A DNA stretch of 64,000 nt from Marinactinospora thermotolerans DSM 45154. Its GTDB lineage: Bacteria > Actinomycetota > Actinomycetes > Streptosporangiales > Streptosporangiaceae. The notes under the pieces are model-generated. The model saw nothing but the letters and a program-made list of their open reading frames with translations. It made no database searches and was not told the origin of the DNA. Positions 14,342-29,153 of the stretch are shown piece by piece. The position numbers and the translations under genes are program-made. Positions within the stretch are counted from its first letter, which is position 1, and the number at the start of each line of letters is the position of its first letter. The stretch is taken from the NCBI RefSeq assembly GCF_900167435.1, contig NZ_FUWS01000003.1:1-64000 (forward strand), in the 5' to 3' direction.

Positions 14342-16597
14342 TCACTCGCCCTGCATGGGCACCTCGAACCAGACGGCCTTTCCGTCGGGGGTGGGACGCG
14401 ACCCCCAGCGGGTGGCCAGCTGGTCGACGAGGTACAGGCCCCGGCCGCCCTCGTCGTCGGCGCCCGCGCTCCTGATCCGGGGCAGGCGCAGGTCGTGGTC
14501 GAACACCTCGACCCACACCGACGACGCGCCCCGCCGCAACCGGAGCAGGAACTCGCGGCTGGGCTGCTCCTCGGGTTCGCCGCCCGCCTCCTCCAGCAGG
14601 TCCGACCAGTCCTCGTCGAAGTCGTCGAACCCGCCCCCCGACACTCCGAAGTCGGTCGCGGCGTCGGAGTCCTTCACCCCGTTGGCGGTGAACTCGCGGC
14701 TCACGGGGTGCGGGGTGGCGTGGATGACGACGTTGGTGACGATCTCCGACACCAGCAGGCAGGCGAGCTCGGCCTGGTCGCGGTCCATCCCCCAGTCGGC
14801 GAAGGTCGACGCGGCGAGGTGGCGGGCCTCGGCGACGGTGGGCGCCTCGGCGACGAACCAGCCCTCCTGAAGGGCGAGCTCCTCGGGGTGGGAGCGCACC
14901 ACCAGCAGCGCGGTGTCGTCGTCGATCTCGCCGGGGACCGCGGTCACGGCGGCCTCGGCGATCTGCTCCACGTCCTTGCTGGCGACCTCGCGCACCCGGT
15001 CGTGCAGCCGCGCCATCGAGCGGGCGATGTCGACCGTGCCCCCCAACGGGCGGCGGTCGACCAGGCCGTCGGTGTAGAGCAGCAGCGTGGCGCCCGGCGG
15101 GAGGGTGAGCGTGGCCTGGTGGTAGACCCCGTCGTCGAGGCCGGCCCCCTTGACCTTGACCCCCAGCAGGCGGTCGGTCACCTCGAGCTCCAGGTCCTCG
15201 ACCCGGCCCTCGCAGATGAGCAGGGGCGGCTGGTGGCCGGCGTTGGCGTAGGACAGCTCGCGCGACCAGGCGTCGTAGACCATGTACAGACAGCTGACGC
15301 TGGGCACCCACACGCCGCCCTCGCCGTCGGGACGGCCGAGCTGGCGGACCCACTCGTCGAGCTCGCGCAGGATGTCGGCGGGTTCGCGGTCGGCCTGGGC
15401 GAAGGCGCGCAGCGCCGCGCGGAGCTGGCCCATGACCGCCGCGGCGTGCGGCCCCCGGCCCTCGACGTCGCCGACGACCATGCCGACCCGGCCCGCCGAC
15501 AGGGGGATGACGTCGTAGAAGTCACCGCCCACCTGGGTCTGGATGCCGTGGCCGTGGGTCTCCAGCGGCTTGGCGGGGATGTAGCGGTGGGCGATCGTCA
15601 GGCCGTCGAAGGCGGGGAAGGAGCGGGGCAACAGGCTGTTCTGGAAGGCGAGCGCCGTGCTGCGCTCCTCCTCGAACAGCCGCGCGTTGTCGATGGCCAG
15701 CGCCACCCGCGAGGCGATCGCGCCCACCAGGTCACGGTCGAACCCGTCGTAGGCGGTCTTGTCGCGGGGGGACAGGTTGGACAGCGCGAGCGTCATGGCG
15801 CCCAGCAGCTCGCCCCGGGCCCGCAGCGGCGCCGCGATGGCCGAGGTGATGCCGACCTGCTCGGAGACGATGGCCGAGTGCTCGTTGGGGGCGACGTTGC
15901 CGGCGTGCACGTAGTCGCCGACGACGATGGTCTCGAGCCGCCGCATCGCCTTGCGCACGAAGTGGTGGTCGGGGTAGCTGACCTCCTCGCCGACGTCGAT
16001 CCAGCTCCCGGGCGGGGGCCGCCACCCCTCGGCGTGCACCGAGACCTTGCGGACGAGACGGTCGTGGTCGTAGAGGTCGATGAAGCAGTGGTCGGCGAAC
16101 TGGGGGACGAGGATCTCGGCGACCGACTTCATGGTGGTGCCGAACTCCAGGGAACTGGAGAGCCGGGTGCCGACCCGGTCGATCAGGCCGTACTGCTCCT
16201 CGACCCGGCCGTTGCGCATGGCCTCGTAGGCGAAGATGACGATGCCCTCGATGGCACCGGAGGAGTGCTTGTACGGAACGGCCTGGGCGCGCACGTGGAT
16301 CCAGGTGGAATCGCCGCGCAGGGCCGCGAACGTGCCCTCCCAGGTCTCGCCCTTGAGGACCCTGCGGGCGAGCTGGGCGGCGTTCTCGGAGTCGGCGTCG
16401 TGGACGCCGATGTCGAGCAGGGAGGCGCCGAGGTGGTCACGACCGCGCGAGAGGCCGAACAGCTCCGCCGCGTAGGCGTTCCAGTAGCGGAGGTGACTGA
16501 AGCGATCGGTGACGATGACGGCGACCTGTGCATGATCCAGGACCTCGGCCCCTGCGAGCGGGTCCTCGCCGGAGAAGGTCTCCCCCCACCGCTTCAT
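14342..16597 (-). CDS. PAS-GAF-SpoIIE (PP2C) phosphatase-HATPase signalling protein
   Basis: The 751-residue cytoplasmic protein combines PAS (~15-130), GAF (~150-310), PP2C/SpoIIE phosphatase (~345-540) and an anti-sigma-type HATPase (~570-751). Phosphatase metal motifs are visible: GGDFYDVIPL, VVGDVEGRGP, YANAGHQPPLL and LLLYTDGLVDRR. The kinase domain has LLVSEIVTNVVIHA (N-box) and GGRGLYLVDQLATRWG (G-box). Between these boxes, residues ~635-690 form an acidic insertion absent from most RsbW-type domains. Such proteins control sigma factors by (de)phosphorylating anti-anti-sigma proteins. No partner gene adjoins it. A GAGGTGG site precedes the ATG. Confidence 0.9.
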   Translation of the reverse strand: MKRWGETFSGEDPLAGAEVLDHAQVAVIVTDRFSHLRYWNAYAAELFGLSRGRDHLGASLLDIGVHDADSENAAQLARRVLKGETWEGTFAALRGDSTWIHVRAQAVPYKHSSGAIEGIVIFAYEAMRNGRVEEQYGLIDRVGTRLSSSLEFGTTMKSVAEILVPQFADHCFIDLYDHDRLVRKVSVHAEGWRPPPGSWIDVGEEVSYPDHHFVRKAMRRLETIVVGDYVHAGNVAPNEHSAIVSEQVGITSAIAAPLRARGELLGAMTLALSNLSPRDKTAYDGFDRDLVGAIASRVALAIDNARLFEEERSTALAFQNSLLPRSFPAFDGLTIAHRYIPAKPLETHGHGIQTQVGGDFYDVIPLSAGRVGMVVGDVEGRGPHAAAVMGQLRAALRAFAQADREPADILRELDEWVRQLGRPDGEGGVWVPSVSCLYMVYDAWSRELSYANAGHQPPLLICEGRVEDLELEVTDRLLGVKVKGAGLDDGVYHQATLTLPPGATLLLYTDGLVDRRPLGGTVDIARSMARLHDRVREVASKDVEQIAEAAVTAVPGEIDDDTALLVVRSHPEELALQEGWFVAEAPTVAEARHLAASTFADWGMDRDQAELACLLVSEIVTNVVIHATPHPVSREFTANGVKDSDAATDFGVSGGGFDDFDEDWSDLLEEAGGEPEEQPSREFLLRLRRGASSVWVEVFDHDLRLPRIRSAGADDEGGRGLYLVDQLATRWGSRPTPDGKAVWFEVPMQGE

Positions 16598-16791
16598 AAA
16601 GTCGCCACCTCGCCGTCACGGACCGTACTCATGATGACCCACACGTCCCGCACCGCCCCCGCGTGACGGGTACCTGGAGCTCCACGTCGACCGGCCCACG
16701 CCATGAGGTGAGGGTAGCAACAGGGAGAACACGCGCGCAGACCAACGTGACATCTGTCCGCGGAGCACCGCCCCGGCACTTCACGGATGTA

Positions 16792-17502
16792 TCACGGCTT
16801 GGTGACGAAAATATGGCCGGCGATCTGCCGCGGCAGATCGGTCGGCTCACCGTCCCCGTTCGCCCCACTGCTCACCCGGACGCCATCGTCGCCGGCGACG
16901 ACCACCACGTCCTGCTCGGGCCGGACCCCGGCGCGCTTGAGGAGCAGCATGACCTCGGTGTCGCTTTGGACCTGCTCGCTGATGCGCCGCACGGTGACGG
17001 CGGTCTCGACCGCGTTGGCGACCTCGACCATCGGGACGATCGAGTCGTCGGAGAAGGGCTCGGGCGAGTAGTCCTTGAGCCCGAGCTCGTCCAGACCGGG
17101 GATCGGGTTGCCGTGCGGGCAGACCGAGGGGGCGTTGAGCAGCTTGACCAGGCGTTCCTCGACGGCCTCGGAGATGACGTGCTCCCAGCGGCAGGCCTCG
17201 ACGTGGACGTCCTCCCAGGGCAGGCCGATGACGTCGACGAGCAGCCGCTCGGCGAGACGGTGCTTGCGCATGACGTGAGTCGCGAGCGTGCGCCCCTCCT
17301 CGGTCATGACGAGGTGCCGGTCGTTCTCGACACGCAGCAGGCCGTCGCGTTCCATGCGCGCGACGGTCTGGCTGACCGTCGGACCGCTCTGCTGGAGTCG
17401 TTCGGCGATACGAGCGCGAAGCGGCACGATGCCCTCTTCTTCGAGCTCGAAGATGGTGCGGAGGTACATCTCCGTGGTGTCGATAAGCCCGTGTGCGGTC
17501 AA
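16792..17502 (-). CDS. ideR: Iron-dependent repressor IdeR (DtxR family)
   Basis: From the TTG at 17502 (preceded by GAGGGGGAGCC) the protein has 236 residues. All IdeR metal ligands are present with a constant two-residue offset from the mycobacterial protein: M12, C104, E107, H108 for one site and H81, E85, H100 for the other. The winged-helix domain is at ~8-70, the dimerisation domain at ~75-140, and an SH3-like C-terminus follows. With Fe(II) it represses siderophore and uptake genes and activates storage genes. The frame extends further upstream, but the family begins at this TTG. Confidence 0.9.
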   Translation of the reverse strand: MTAHGLIDTTEMYLRTIFELEEEGIVPLRARIAERLQQSGPTVSQTVARMERDGLLRVENDRHLVMTEEGRTLATHVMRKHRLAERLLVDVIGLPWEDVHVEACRWEHVISEAVEERLVKLLNAPSVCPHGNPIPGLDELGLKDYSPEPFSDDSIVPMVEVANAVETAVTVRRISEQVQSDTEVMLLLKRAGVRPEQDVVVVAGDDGVRVSSGANGDGEPTDLPRQIAGHIFVTKP

Positions 17503-17740
17503 GGCTCCCCCTCCCCTCGTGGGCCCGTTGAGAGCGTTCAACGGCAGATCTCTCAACGCGGGCCAGCGCGCTCGTGTTCCGGGGTGTCCATGCGGTCTGC
17601 GCCGCATTTCGTCGGGTCACAGCGCTCCTGGCCGCGGGAGCGGCCACCGATATCCCCATCATAGCGTGGCAACGGAAGGCCCACTTCCCGGCAATGCACG
17701 GACCGTAACCGGGTCACACCCCCCGCGACCGGCCGTGGCC

Positions 17741-18403
17741 CTAGGGGGAGAGCCGGTCGATCTCCCACCCCTCCTCGCCGCCGTCCGGGGCGGGAAGGTA
17801 GCGGAAGCGGTCGTGCATCCGGTCGGGACGCCCCTGCCAGAACTCCACCTCCGTGGGACGGATGCGGAACCCGCCCCAATAGGAGGGGCGCGGCACCGGC
17901 TCGCCCGGCGCCCACCTCCGCTCGAACCGCGCGTACAGCTCGTCGAGCTCCTCCCGTCCCGTCACCCGGGCGGACTGCCGCTCGCTCGCCCACGCCCCGA
18001 TCTGCGAGCCGCGGGGGCGGCGCGCGAAGTAGGCGTCGTTCTCCTCGTCACTGAGACGTTCGACACTGCCGCAGACGACCACCTGCCTGCGGAGCGCGTG
18101 CCAGGGAAAGACCGCGCAGACCCGGGGTTCGGCCTGGAGGGCGCGCCCCTTGCGGGAGGTGTAGTTGGTGAAGAACCGCAGGCCACGCTGGTCGTAGCCC
18201 TTCAGCAGGACGGTCCGCGCCCGGGGTGCGCCGGTCTCCTCCACCGTGCTCAGCACCATGGCGTTGGGTTCGGCCAGCCCCGCCGTGTGCGCCTGTGTGA
18301 ACCAAATGTGAAACTGCTCCATGGGATGCGGAGCCAGAGCGGACCGGTACAAGGGCGTACCGTCGTAAGGTTCACGCAGCTCGGCGGGGTCACAATGGTC
18401 CAT
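17741..18403 (-). CDS. pdxH: Pyridoxamine 5'-phosphate oxidase
   Basis: The 220-residue FMN enzyme oxidises pyridoxamine/pyridoxine 5'-phosphate to pyridoxal 5'-phosphate. Diagnostic stretches are MVLSTVEETGAPRARTVLLK, FFTNYTSRKG (FMN phosphate), and the family C-terminus with FWQGRPDRMHDRFRY. Length is usual. It is divergent from the citrate synthase gene, an arrangement I recall from other actinomycetes. The ATG at 18403 is the only start that fits. Confidence 0.93.
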   Translation of the reverse strand: MDHCDPAELREPYDGTPLYRSALAPHPMEQFHIWFTQAHTAGLAEPNAMVLSTVEETGAPRARTVLLKGYDQRGLRFFTNYTSRKGRALQAEPRVCAVFPWHALRRQVVVCGSVERLSDEENDAYFARRPRGSQIGAWASERQSARVTGREELDELYARFERRWAPGEPVPRPSYWGGFRIRPTEVEFWQGRPDRMHDRFRYLPAPDGGEEGWEIDRLSP

Positions 18404-18563
18404 AGTGGTGCATCCTCACACGACCTGGAGGCAAGGCGCCAGCCGACGATAGAACCACCAGGCCTATCGGAACCATTGCGGCACCTCGCGTGTCATCGAA
18501 AAATGCCTAACCGGTTCACTGGACCAACCCCGTCCATGGACCGAGAAGACGGAGGAAGCCGGT

Positions 18564-24345
<5,782 letters not shown>

Positions 24346-24368
24346 ACCCCGGGAACCAGGACCACGGT

Positions 24369-24401
24369 GGCCGGCCCGGGGACGTCATCCCCGGGCCGGC
24401 C
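24369..24401 (+). terminator. Terminator after serC
   Basis: Perfect 14-base arms GGCCGGCCCGGGGA (24369-24382) and TCCCCGGGCCGGCC (24388-24401) with a 5-base loop. Confidence 0.9.
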
Positions 24402-24453
24402 CCTTCACGTCGGAGCGAGAACGGACCCGAAGGGTCGGACGGACGGATCGGCT

Positions 24454-25449
24454 GTGCGCAGGAACAAACCGGAACTCCCCATCAAGATCATCTCCCACCG
24501 GGGCGCGTCGGGTCACCGGCCCGAACACACCCTGGCCGCCTACGAACTGGGGGCGCGCTACGGCGGCGACTTCATCGAGGTGGACCTGGTGGCCACGAAG
24601 GACGGCCACCTCATCGCACGGCACGAACCCGAGATCGGGCACACCACCGACGTCGCCGCGCACCCGGAGTTCGCCGACCGGCGGACCACCCGGACCATCG
24701 ACGGACGCGAGATCACCGGCTTCTTCGCCGAGGACTTCACGTTGGAGGAGATCTCGCGGCTGCGCGCGGTCGAACGGATCCCCGACGTGCGGCCCGACAA
24801 CGCCGCTCTTGACGGCCAGTACCCGATCCCGACGCTGGCCGAGATCGTCGAGTTGGCCAAGAGGCTCACCGGCGAACTGGGGCGGCCGATCGGCGTCTAC
24901 CCCGAGACCAAGCACCCGGCCTACCACGCCGCGGCCGGGCTGGAGCTGGAACCCCCGCTCATCGCCCTGCTGCGCGACAGCGGGCTGGCCGGCCCCGACC
25001 CCGAGGTGCCGGTCTTCCTCCAGTCCTTCGACCCCGAGAGCCTGAAGAAGCTGCGGGAACTGGAGGTGCCGCTCGTGCAGCTCGCCCACTCCGGGGCGGC
25101 GTTCGACGACGCGCTGACCCCCGAGGGACTGGCCCGCATCGCCGAGTACGCCGACGCGATCGGCCCCGACAAGACCCGCATCATCCCCCTGGGCGCGGAC
25201 GGCGAGCCCGGCGAGCCGACGACCCTCGTCGAGGACGCCCACGCGGCGGGACTGCTCGTCCACCCCTACACCTTCCGCAGCGAGAACGCCTTCCTGCCCC
25301 CCTCGCTGCGGTCGGGGCAGGACGCCACGGCCTACGGCGGGTTCGCCGCCGAGTACGAGGCGTTCTTCGAACTGGGGGTCGACGGGGTCTTCACCGACCA
25401 CTCCCGGCACGCCTACCTCGCCCGTGAGCTCTTCCTCCAGGAGCAGTAG
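24454..25449 (+). CDS. Glycerophosphodiester phosphodiesterase (GlpQ type)
   Basis: The 331-residue protein hydrolyses glycerophosphodiesters to glycerol 3-phosphate and alcohol. H15-R16 and E24 of SHRGASGHRPEHT, E42 and D44 of FIEVDLVATKDG, and H57 form the catalytic and metal centre; YPETKHP is also conserved. The length is that of GlpQ rather than short UgpQ. No signal peptide is seen from the GTG at 24454, so it may be cytoplasmic, or the true start may lie upstream. The following kinase gene begins four bases after the stop. Confidence 0.87.
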   Translation: MRRNKPELPIKIISHRGASGHRPEHTLAAYELGARYGGDFIEVDLVATKDGHLIARHEPEIGHTTDVAAHPEFADRRTTRTIDGREITGFFAEDFTLEEISRLRAVERIPDVRPDNAALDGQYPIPTLAEIVELAKRLTGELGRPIGVYPETKHPAYHAAAGLELEPPLIALLRDSGLAGPDPEVPVFLQSFDPESLKKLRELEVPLVQLAHSGAAFDDALTPEGLARIAEYADAIGPDKTRIIPLGADGEPGEPTTLVEDAHAAGLLVHPYTFRSENAFLPPSLRSGQDATAYGGFAAEYEAFFELGVDGVFTDHSRHAYLARELFLQEQ

Positions 25450-25453
25450 AACG

Positions 25454-26401
25454 GTGGACCCCACGCCTCCCCGCCCCCGGCCCGCGCCCCCACCGGCCAG
25501 GGTCCGCGCCACGGTCGCGACGCTGCCGGGCGGGCCGGCCTGGCTCGCGGAACTGCCCGCCCTGCTGGAACGGCTGTGCGCGGAGTGGGGGCTGCGGCCC
25601 GACCGGCCCTTCGACGGGGGGAGCTGTTCGTGGACGGCGCCCGTCACCACCGCCGAGGGCGGGCGCGCGGTCATCAAGGTGCCCTTCCCGCACCGCGAGG
25701 CGCGCGGCGAGGCCACCGGGCTGCGGCTGTGGGACGGCGCGGGCGCGGTGCGGCTGTACCGGGCCGACGAGGACAGCGGCGCGCTGCTGATCGAACTGTG
25801 CGCCCCCGGCGATCCGCTGAGCGACGCCGGGGGACGCCCCGAGGAGACGCTCACGGCCGGGGCGGCCACGCTGCGCTCGCTGTGGGAACACGCCCCCGGC
25901 GAGAGACCGGGACTCGAACGGATCGACGACGTCGCCGCCGAATGGGCGCCCCTGCTCCGGGAACGCGCGCACCGCCACCGCGGCCTGCTGGACGGGGCGC
26001 TCGCCGAACACGCCGCCGGACTGTTGGAGACCCTGCCCGCGACGGCCGCGCGGCGCGTCGTCGTACACGGGGACTTCAACCCCGGCAACGTGCTGCGCGC
26101 ACGGCGCGCCCCCTGGCTGGCCATCGACCCCAAGCCGATGTCGGGCGATCCCTGCTACGACCCCTGGCCGCTGCTCATGCAGATCGACCCGCCGATGGGG
26201 GCCGCGGATCCGGGGCGCAGGCTGCGTTCCCGGCTCGCGCTCGTGGCCGATGTGCTCGGCCAGCCGGCCGAACGGATCGCCGCCTGGGCGTTCGCCCGCT
26301 CGACGGAGTCGGCCTACGAACTGCTCGACCGCGGGCTGGGCGACGCGGCCGAGGAGGAGATCACGGCCGCCCGCGCCCTGGCCCGGACCGCCGGGGTGTG
26401 A
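25454..26401 (+). CDS. Aminoglycoside 6-phosphotransferase-like kinase
   Basis: The 315-residue protein has the streptomycin/hydroxyurea 6-kinase family pattern. It has an N-terminal ATP lobe with AVIKVPFPHREARGE, the catalytic loop H205-G-D207-FNPGNVL and the metal motif AIDPKPMSGDPCYDPWPLL. D207 is the likely base. Chromosomal members are common in actinomycetes and may modify an antibiotic or an unknown small alcohol; resistance is not shown. The GTG start lies four bases after the diesterase stop, with AGGAGCAG as ribosome site, so the two are translated from one mRNA. An ATG at 25424 inside the previous gene is an alternative start. Confidence 0.82.
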   Translation: MDPTPPRPRPAPPPARVRATVATLPGGPAWLAELPALLERLCAEWGLRPDRPFDGGSCSWTAPVTTAEGGRAVIKVPFPHREARGEATGLRLWDGAGAVRLYRADEDSGALLIELCAPGDPLSDAGGRPEETLTAGAATLRSLWEHAPGERPGLERIDDVAAEWAPLLRERAHRHRGLLDGALAEHAAGLLETLPATAARRVVVHGDFNPGNVLRARRAPWLAIDPKPMSGDPCYDPWPLLMQIDPPMGAADPGRRLRSRLALVADVLGQPAERIAAWAFARSTESAYELLDRGLGDAAEEEITAARALARTAGV

Positions 26402-26441
26402 TCGGGGCGGGGACCGCCCGCGACCAGACCGGGAGGCGTCC

Positions 26442-27509
26442 TCACCCGCGACGGGCCAGCAGGACGATCCCCGCGATCAGCACCGCGGCCACGGCCGCGC
26501 CCGCCAGGATGCCGCCCGCCGCGCCCCGCTCCTCCTCCGTGGCCGCCTCCGCCGCGCCGTCCGGGGTCGCCTCCACCGCGCCGTCGGGGGTTCGCGCGGC
26601 CTCGGGCTCGGCCGGCCCGACCGAGGTGTCCCCACCGGCCTCCTCCAACGGCACCCGCCACACCGGGCTGCCGGGGCCCTCGGTCCCCGCCAGCAGCGCC
26701 GTGCCGCCGGCGTCGAACGCCAGCGACTCGCCCTGGTCCAGCCGTGGCAGCGTGACGCTGCGGAGCGTGCGGCCGGGCACGCCCGGCTCGGCGTCGTAGA
26801 GGACGGCGTTCCAGTAGGTGCGGATGGCGTAGCGCGATCCGTCGGGGGCGAAGGTGGCGTCCGTGGCGTACAACGGTGCCGAGCCGACCCGGACGAGTTC
26901 GTTGACCCCGTCCGGGTCCAGTTCCGGCGGTGCCGCGTAGACGCCCCCGGCCAGCTCCTTGCTGACGACGTAGAGACGGCCGTCGCGCGGATCGACCATC
27001 ATCGCCTCGGCGTCACGGCCACCGTCGGCGTAGGTGAGGGTGTAGGTGGTGGCCTCGACGGTCTGGTCGGTGAGCTGGGCCGGTTCGGTGAAACGGTGGA
27101 CGCGGACATTGGGCCAGCCGCCGTTGAAGTTGTCCCCGATGTCACCGACGTAGACCGCGGGCGCCCCGCTGTCGTCGGTCCCCACCGCGATCGCCTCCCA
27201 GTCGCGCGCCTCCACCCCGGCGAGGGTGATCGTCGCGACCGTCCGCCCCTGCCCGTCCACCGCGTACACGTCCGGCCCGTACTGGTCACCGCTGTCGTTG
27301 TGCGTCCAGTAGACGTCCTCGTGGCGTCCTGACGCGGTCAGGCCGCTGGACTCGGTGATCCGGGGGTCGGAGAGCCGGAAGGCGAGCTCCGAGCCCTCCG
27401 GCAGGCCCGCGGTGGCGGAGGGGTCGGGGTCCGGGGGCGGCGTGGAGCCGAGCGTCGCGGCGAGCACCGCGATCGCCAACGGCACCCGGACGACGGCGTT
27501 CCTCGTCAT
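26442..27509 (-). CDS. Secreted beta-propeller-like protein with C-terminal membrane anchor
   Basis: The 355-residue protein has a signal peptide (first ~25 residues), then a body of repeated short beta motifs such as DVYWTHNDSGD, APAVYVGDIGDN and GRDAEAMMVDPRDGRLYVV, as in SdiA-regulated or WD40-like propellers. Near the C-terminus a low-complexity stretch repeats TPDGA twice, then a membrane helix (AGAAVAAVLIAGIVLLA) and RRG anchor it. The first ATG (27518) is too close to the GGGGGAAG site; the second ATG at 27509 is better spaced. No enzyme residues are recognisable; function unknown. Confidence 0.72.
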   Translation of the reverse strand: MTRNAVVRVPLAIAVLAATLGSTPPPDPDPSATAGLPEGSELAFRLSDPRITESSGLTASGRHEDVYWTHNDSGDQYGPDVYAVDGQGRTVATITLAGVEARDWEAIAVGTDDSGAPAVYVGDIGDNFNGGWPNVRVHRFTEPAQLTDQTVEATTYTLTYADGGRDAEAMMVDPRDGRLYVVSKELAGGVYAAPPELDPDGVNELVRVGSAPLYATDATFAPDGSRYAIRTYWNAVLYDAEPGVPGRTLRSVTLPRLDQGESLAFDAGGTALLAGTEGPGSPVWRVPLEEAGGDTSVGPAEPEAARTPDGAVEATPDGAAEAATEEERGAAGGILAGAAVAAVLIAGIVLLARRG

Positions 27510-27611
27510 GATCGGCATCTTCCCCCATCAGCAGGGCGGTCGCGTGGCTTGCGCCCCGCGCCCCGTGGGCATGTTCCGCTTCAGGAACGGGTCCGAGGCG
27601 AGAGGATGGCC

Positions 27612-28337
27612 ATGAGGATAGTCGCCTGCCTGAACGGTGATCGGCTCCCCGGAGCCCACCCCACTCTTCCGGTCTCGGCGGAGCAGGTCGCCGCGGACGC
27701 GGAGGCGGTCGTGGCCGCCGGCGCCACCGAGATCCACGTCCACCCCCGCGACGGCCGCGGCGAACAGTCGCTGGAACCCCAGGTGGTGGCACCGCTGCTG
27801 GAACGGCTGCGCGCGGCCGTCCCCGGCGTACCGATCAGCGTGACCACGGCGCTGACGGCGGAACCCGATCCCTGGCGCCGCTTCGACCTGGTGCAACGCT
27901 GGGGCGCGCTGCCGGACTCGGCGACGGTGAACCTGCACGAGCCCGGGGCGATCGAGGTGGCGCGGCTGCTCGCCGACCGCAGGGTGCCGGTCGAGGCCGG
28001 GCTGCGCGACGTCAACGCGGCCCGCATCCTGGTGGCCAGCGGTATCGCCGAGGAGTTCTCCTCGGTGCTGGTGGAGCCGGAGGAACCCGAGGTGCGCGGC
28101 GCCCTGGACCAGGCGGCGCGGATCGGGGCGGTCCTGGAACGGGCCGGGCTGGCGGACCTTCCCAGGATGCTCCACGGCGCGGAGGAGACGGCCTGGCCGC
28201 TCCTGGACGCCGCGGTCGCCGAGGGGCTGGACGTGCGGATCGGGCTGGAGGACACGTTGCGCTCCCCCGACGGCGCCGAGACCGACGGTAACGCGGCCCT
28301 GGTGACGCTGGCGGTGGCCAGACTGCCCGAACGCTGA
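27612..28337 (+). CDS. BKACE-family (beta-keto acid cleavage, DUF849) protein
   Basis: The 241-residue protein has the N-terminal RIVACLNGDR, the zinc-type TEIHVHPRDG motif and VRIGLEDTL near the end, typical of beta-keto acid cleavage enzymes. These use acetyl-CoA to cleave beta-keto acids to acetoacetate and a CoA ester. It is shorter than the ~275-300 residues of well-studied members, so some loops are reduced. I chose the ATG at 27612 because GAGAGG stands six bases before it; the ATG at 27606 overlaps that site. The substrate cannot be read from the sequence. Confidence 0.8.
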   Translation: MRIVACLNGDRLPGAHPTLPVSAEQVAADAEAVVAAGATEIHVHPRDGRGEQSLEPQVVAPLLERLRAAVPGVPISVTTALTAEPDPWRRFDLVQRWGALPDSATVNLHEPGAIEVARLLADRRVPVEAGLRDVNAARILVASGIAEEFSSVLVEPEEPEVRGALDQAARIGAVLERAGLADLPRMLHGAEETAWPLLDAAVAEGLDVRIGLEDTLRSPDGAETDGNAALVTLAVARLPER

Positions 28338-28362
28338 CCCGCGGCCGCGCGAGCGGGACCGC

Positions 28363-28461
28363 CTACTGCACGAGGGCGCCGATGACGACGATGAGCATGA
28401 TCGCCGCGAGCACCGTGGGCAGCAGCCAGCGCTGCTTGCGATTGTTGGTGAGCATGCTCAT
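28363..28461 (-). CDS. Very small single-helix membrane protein (32 residues), putative
   Basis: The reading frame on the minus strand starts ATG at 28461 (GGGATCC seven bases before). It encodes a basic NNRKQRW start and one membrane helix, LLPTVLAAIMLIVVIGALV. A second ATG two codons later is equally possible. It sits alone between convergent genes. Length and helix are plausible for a small membrane protein, but no homology can be claimed. Confidence 0.45.
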   Translation of the reverse strand: MSMLTNNRKQRWLLPTVLAAIMLIVVIGALVQ

Positions 28462-28510
28462 GTTCGGATCCCGATTCTGCGGTGGGCGGATGTGCCGTGG
28501 GGTGTCGTCC

Positions 28511-29059
28511 TCAGGCTAACGGCCAGGTGGCAAGGGTCTGGTACCGGGGAGCGCCGTCCAGACGGCTGTGGACCAGCCGCACCTCGGTGGCCGTCCACGG
28601 CCGGGTGTCGATCCCGGCGAGGGCGGCGCGCTGGCCGCTCAGGTCGGTGGGGGCCTTCGCCCGGGCCAGGGTGAGGTGGGGCACGTAGCGGCGGTGCTCG
28701 ACCTCCAGGCCGAGGTCGCGGGCGGTGTCCCCCAGGGCCGTGGCCAGGCGGGCCAGCGCGGCGGTCTCGCCGGCCACCCCGGCCCACAGCACGCGGGCCC
28801 GGGCGGGATCGCCGGGAAAGGTGCCGGCGCCGCGCAGCCGCAGCAGCGGGGCCGGGTGCCGGGCGACCTCAGCGGCCAGTCCGGCGCCGATCGGTTCGAT
28901 CCGCTCCTCGGCCACCTCACCGAGGAACAGCAGTGTGACGTGCCACTTCTCCCGGGAGGCCCACCGGATTCCGCGCGGCCCCGGACGGGCCGCCGCCACG
29001 GCGGCGCCGACCTCTTCGAGCAGCGCGCCGGGCGGGTCGATCGCCACGAACAGCCGCAT
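28511..29059 (-). CDS. thpR: RNA 2',3'-cyclic phosphodiesterase (2H family)
   Basis: The 182-residue protein has the two HxTx motifs of the 2H phosphoesterase fold, H40-V-T42 (EKWHVTLLFLGE) and H128-L-T130 (YVPHLTLARA), at the usual spacing. ThpR enzymes hydrolyse 2',3'-cyclic ends of RNA to 2'-phosphate in vitro, and older annotation calls them 2'-5' RNA ligases. Start ATG at 29059. No operon partner is evident. Confidence 0.92.
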   Translation of the reverse strand: MRLFVAIDPPGALLEEVGAAVAAARPGPRGIRWASREKWHVTLLFLGEVAEERIEPIGAGLAAEVARHPAPLLRLRGAGTFPGDPARARVLWAGVAGETAALARLATALGDTARDLGLEVEHRRYVPHLTLARAKAPTDLSGQRAALAGIDTRPWTATEVRLVHSRLDGAPRYQTLATWPLA

Positions 29060-29153
29060 CCGCTCCCCCTGTCCCCGATCCCTGGTTTCGAGGGTAGGGC
29101 CACGGCCCGCGCCGCGCGGGCCGTGGGGAGCGCGCGGCGCGGGTCAGTCCCGC

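Noticed and set aside
14495-16666. Plus-strand open frame of 723 codons opposite the SpoIIE phosphatase
   Set aside because: Antisense of a well supported PAS-GAF-SpoIIE gene; no domains and biased composition.
16792-17607. Longer IdeR protein starting at 17607
   Set aside because: The extra 35 residues have no similarity to DtxR proteins, and the TTG at 17502 has a strong ribosome site and the correct family N-terminus.
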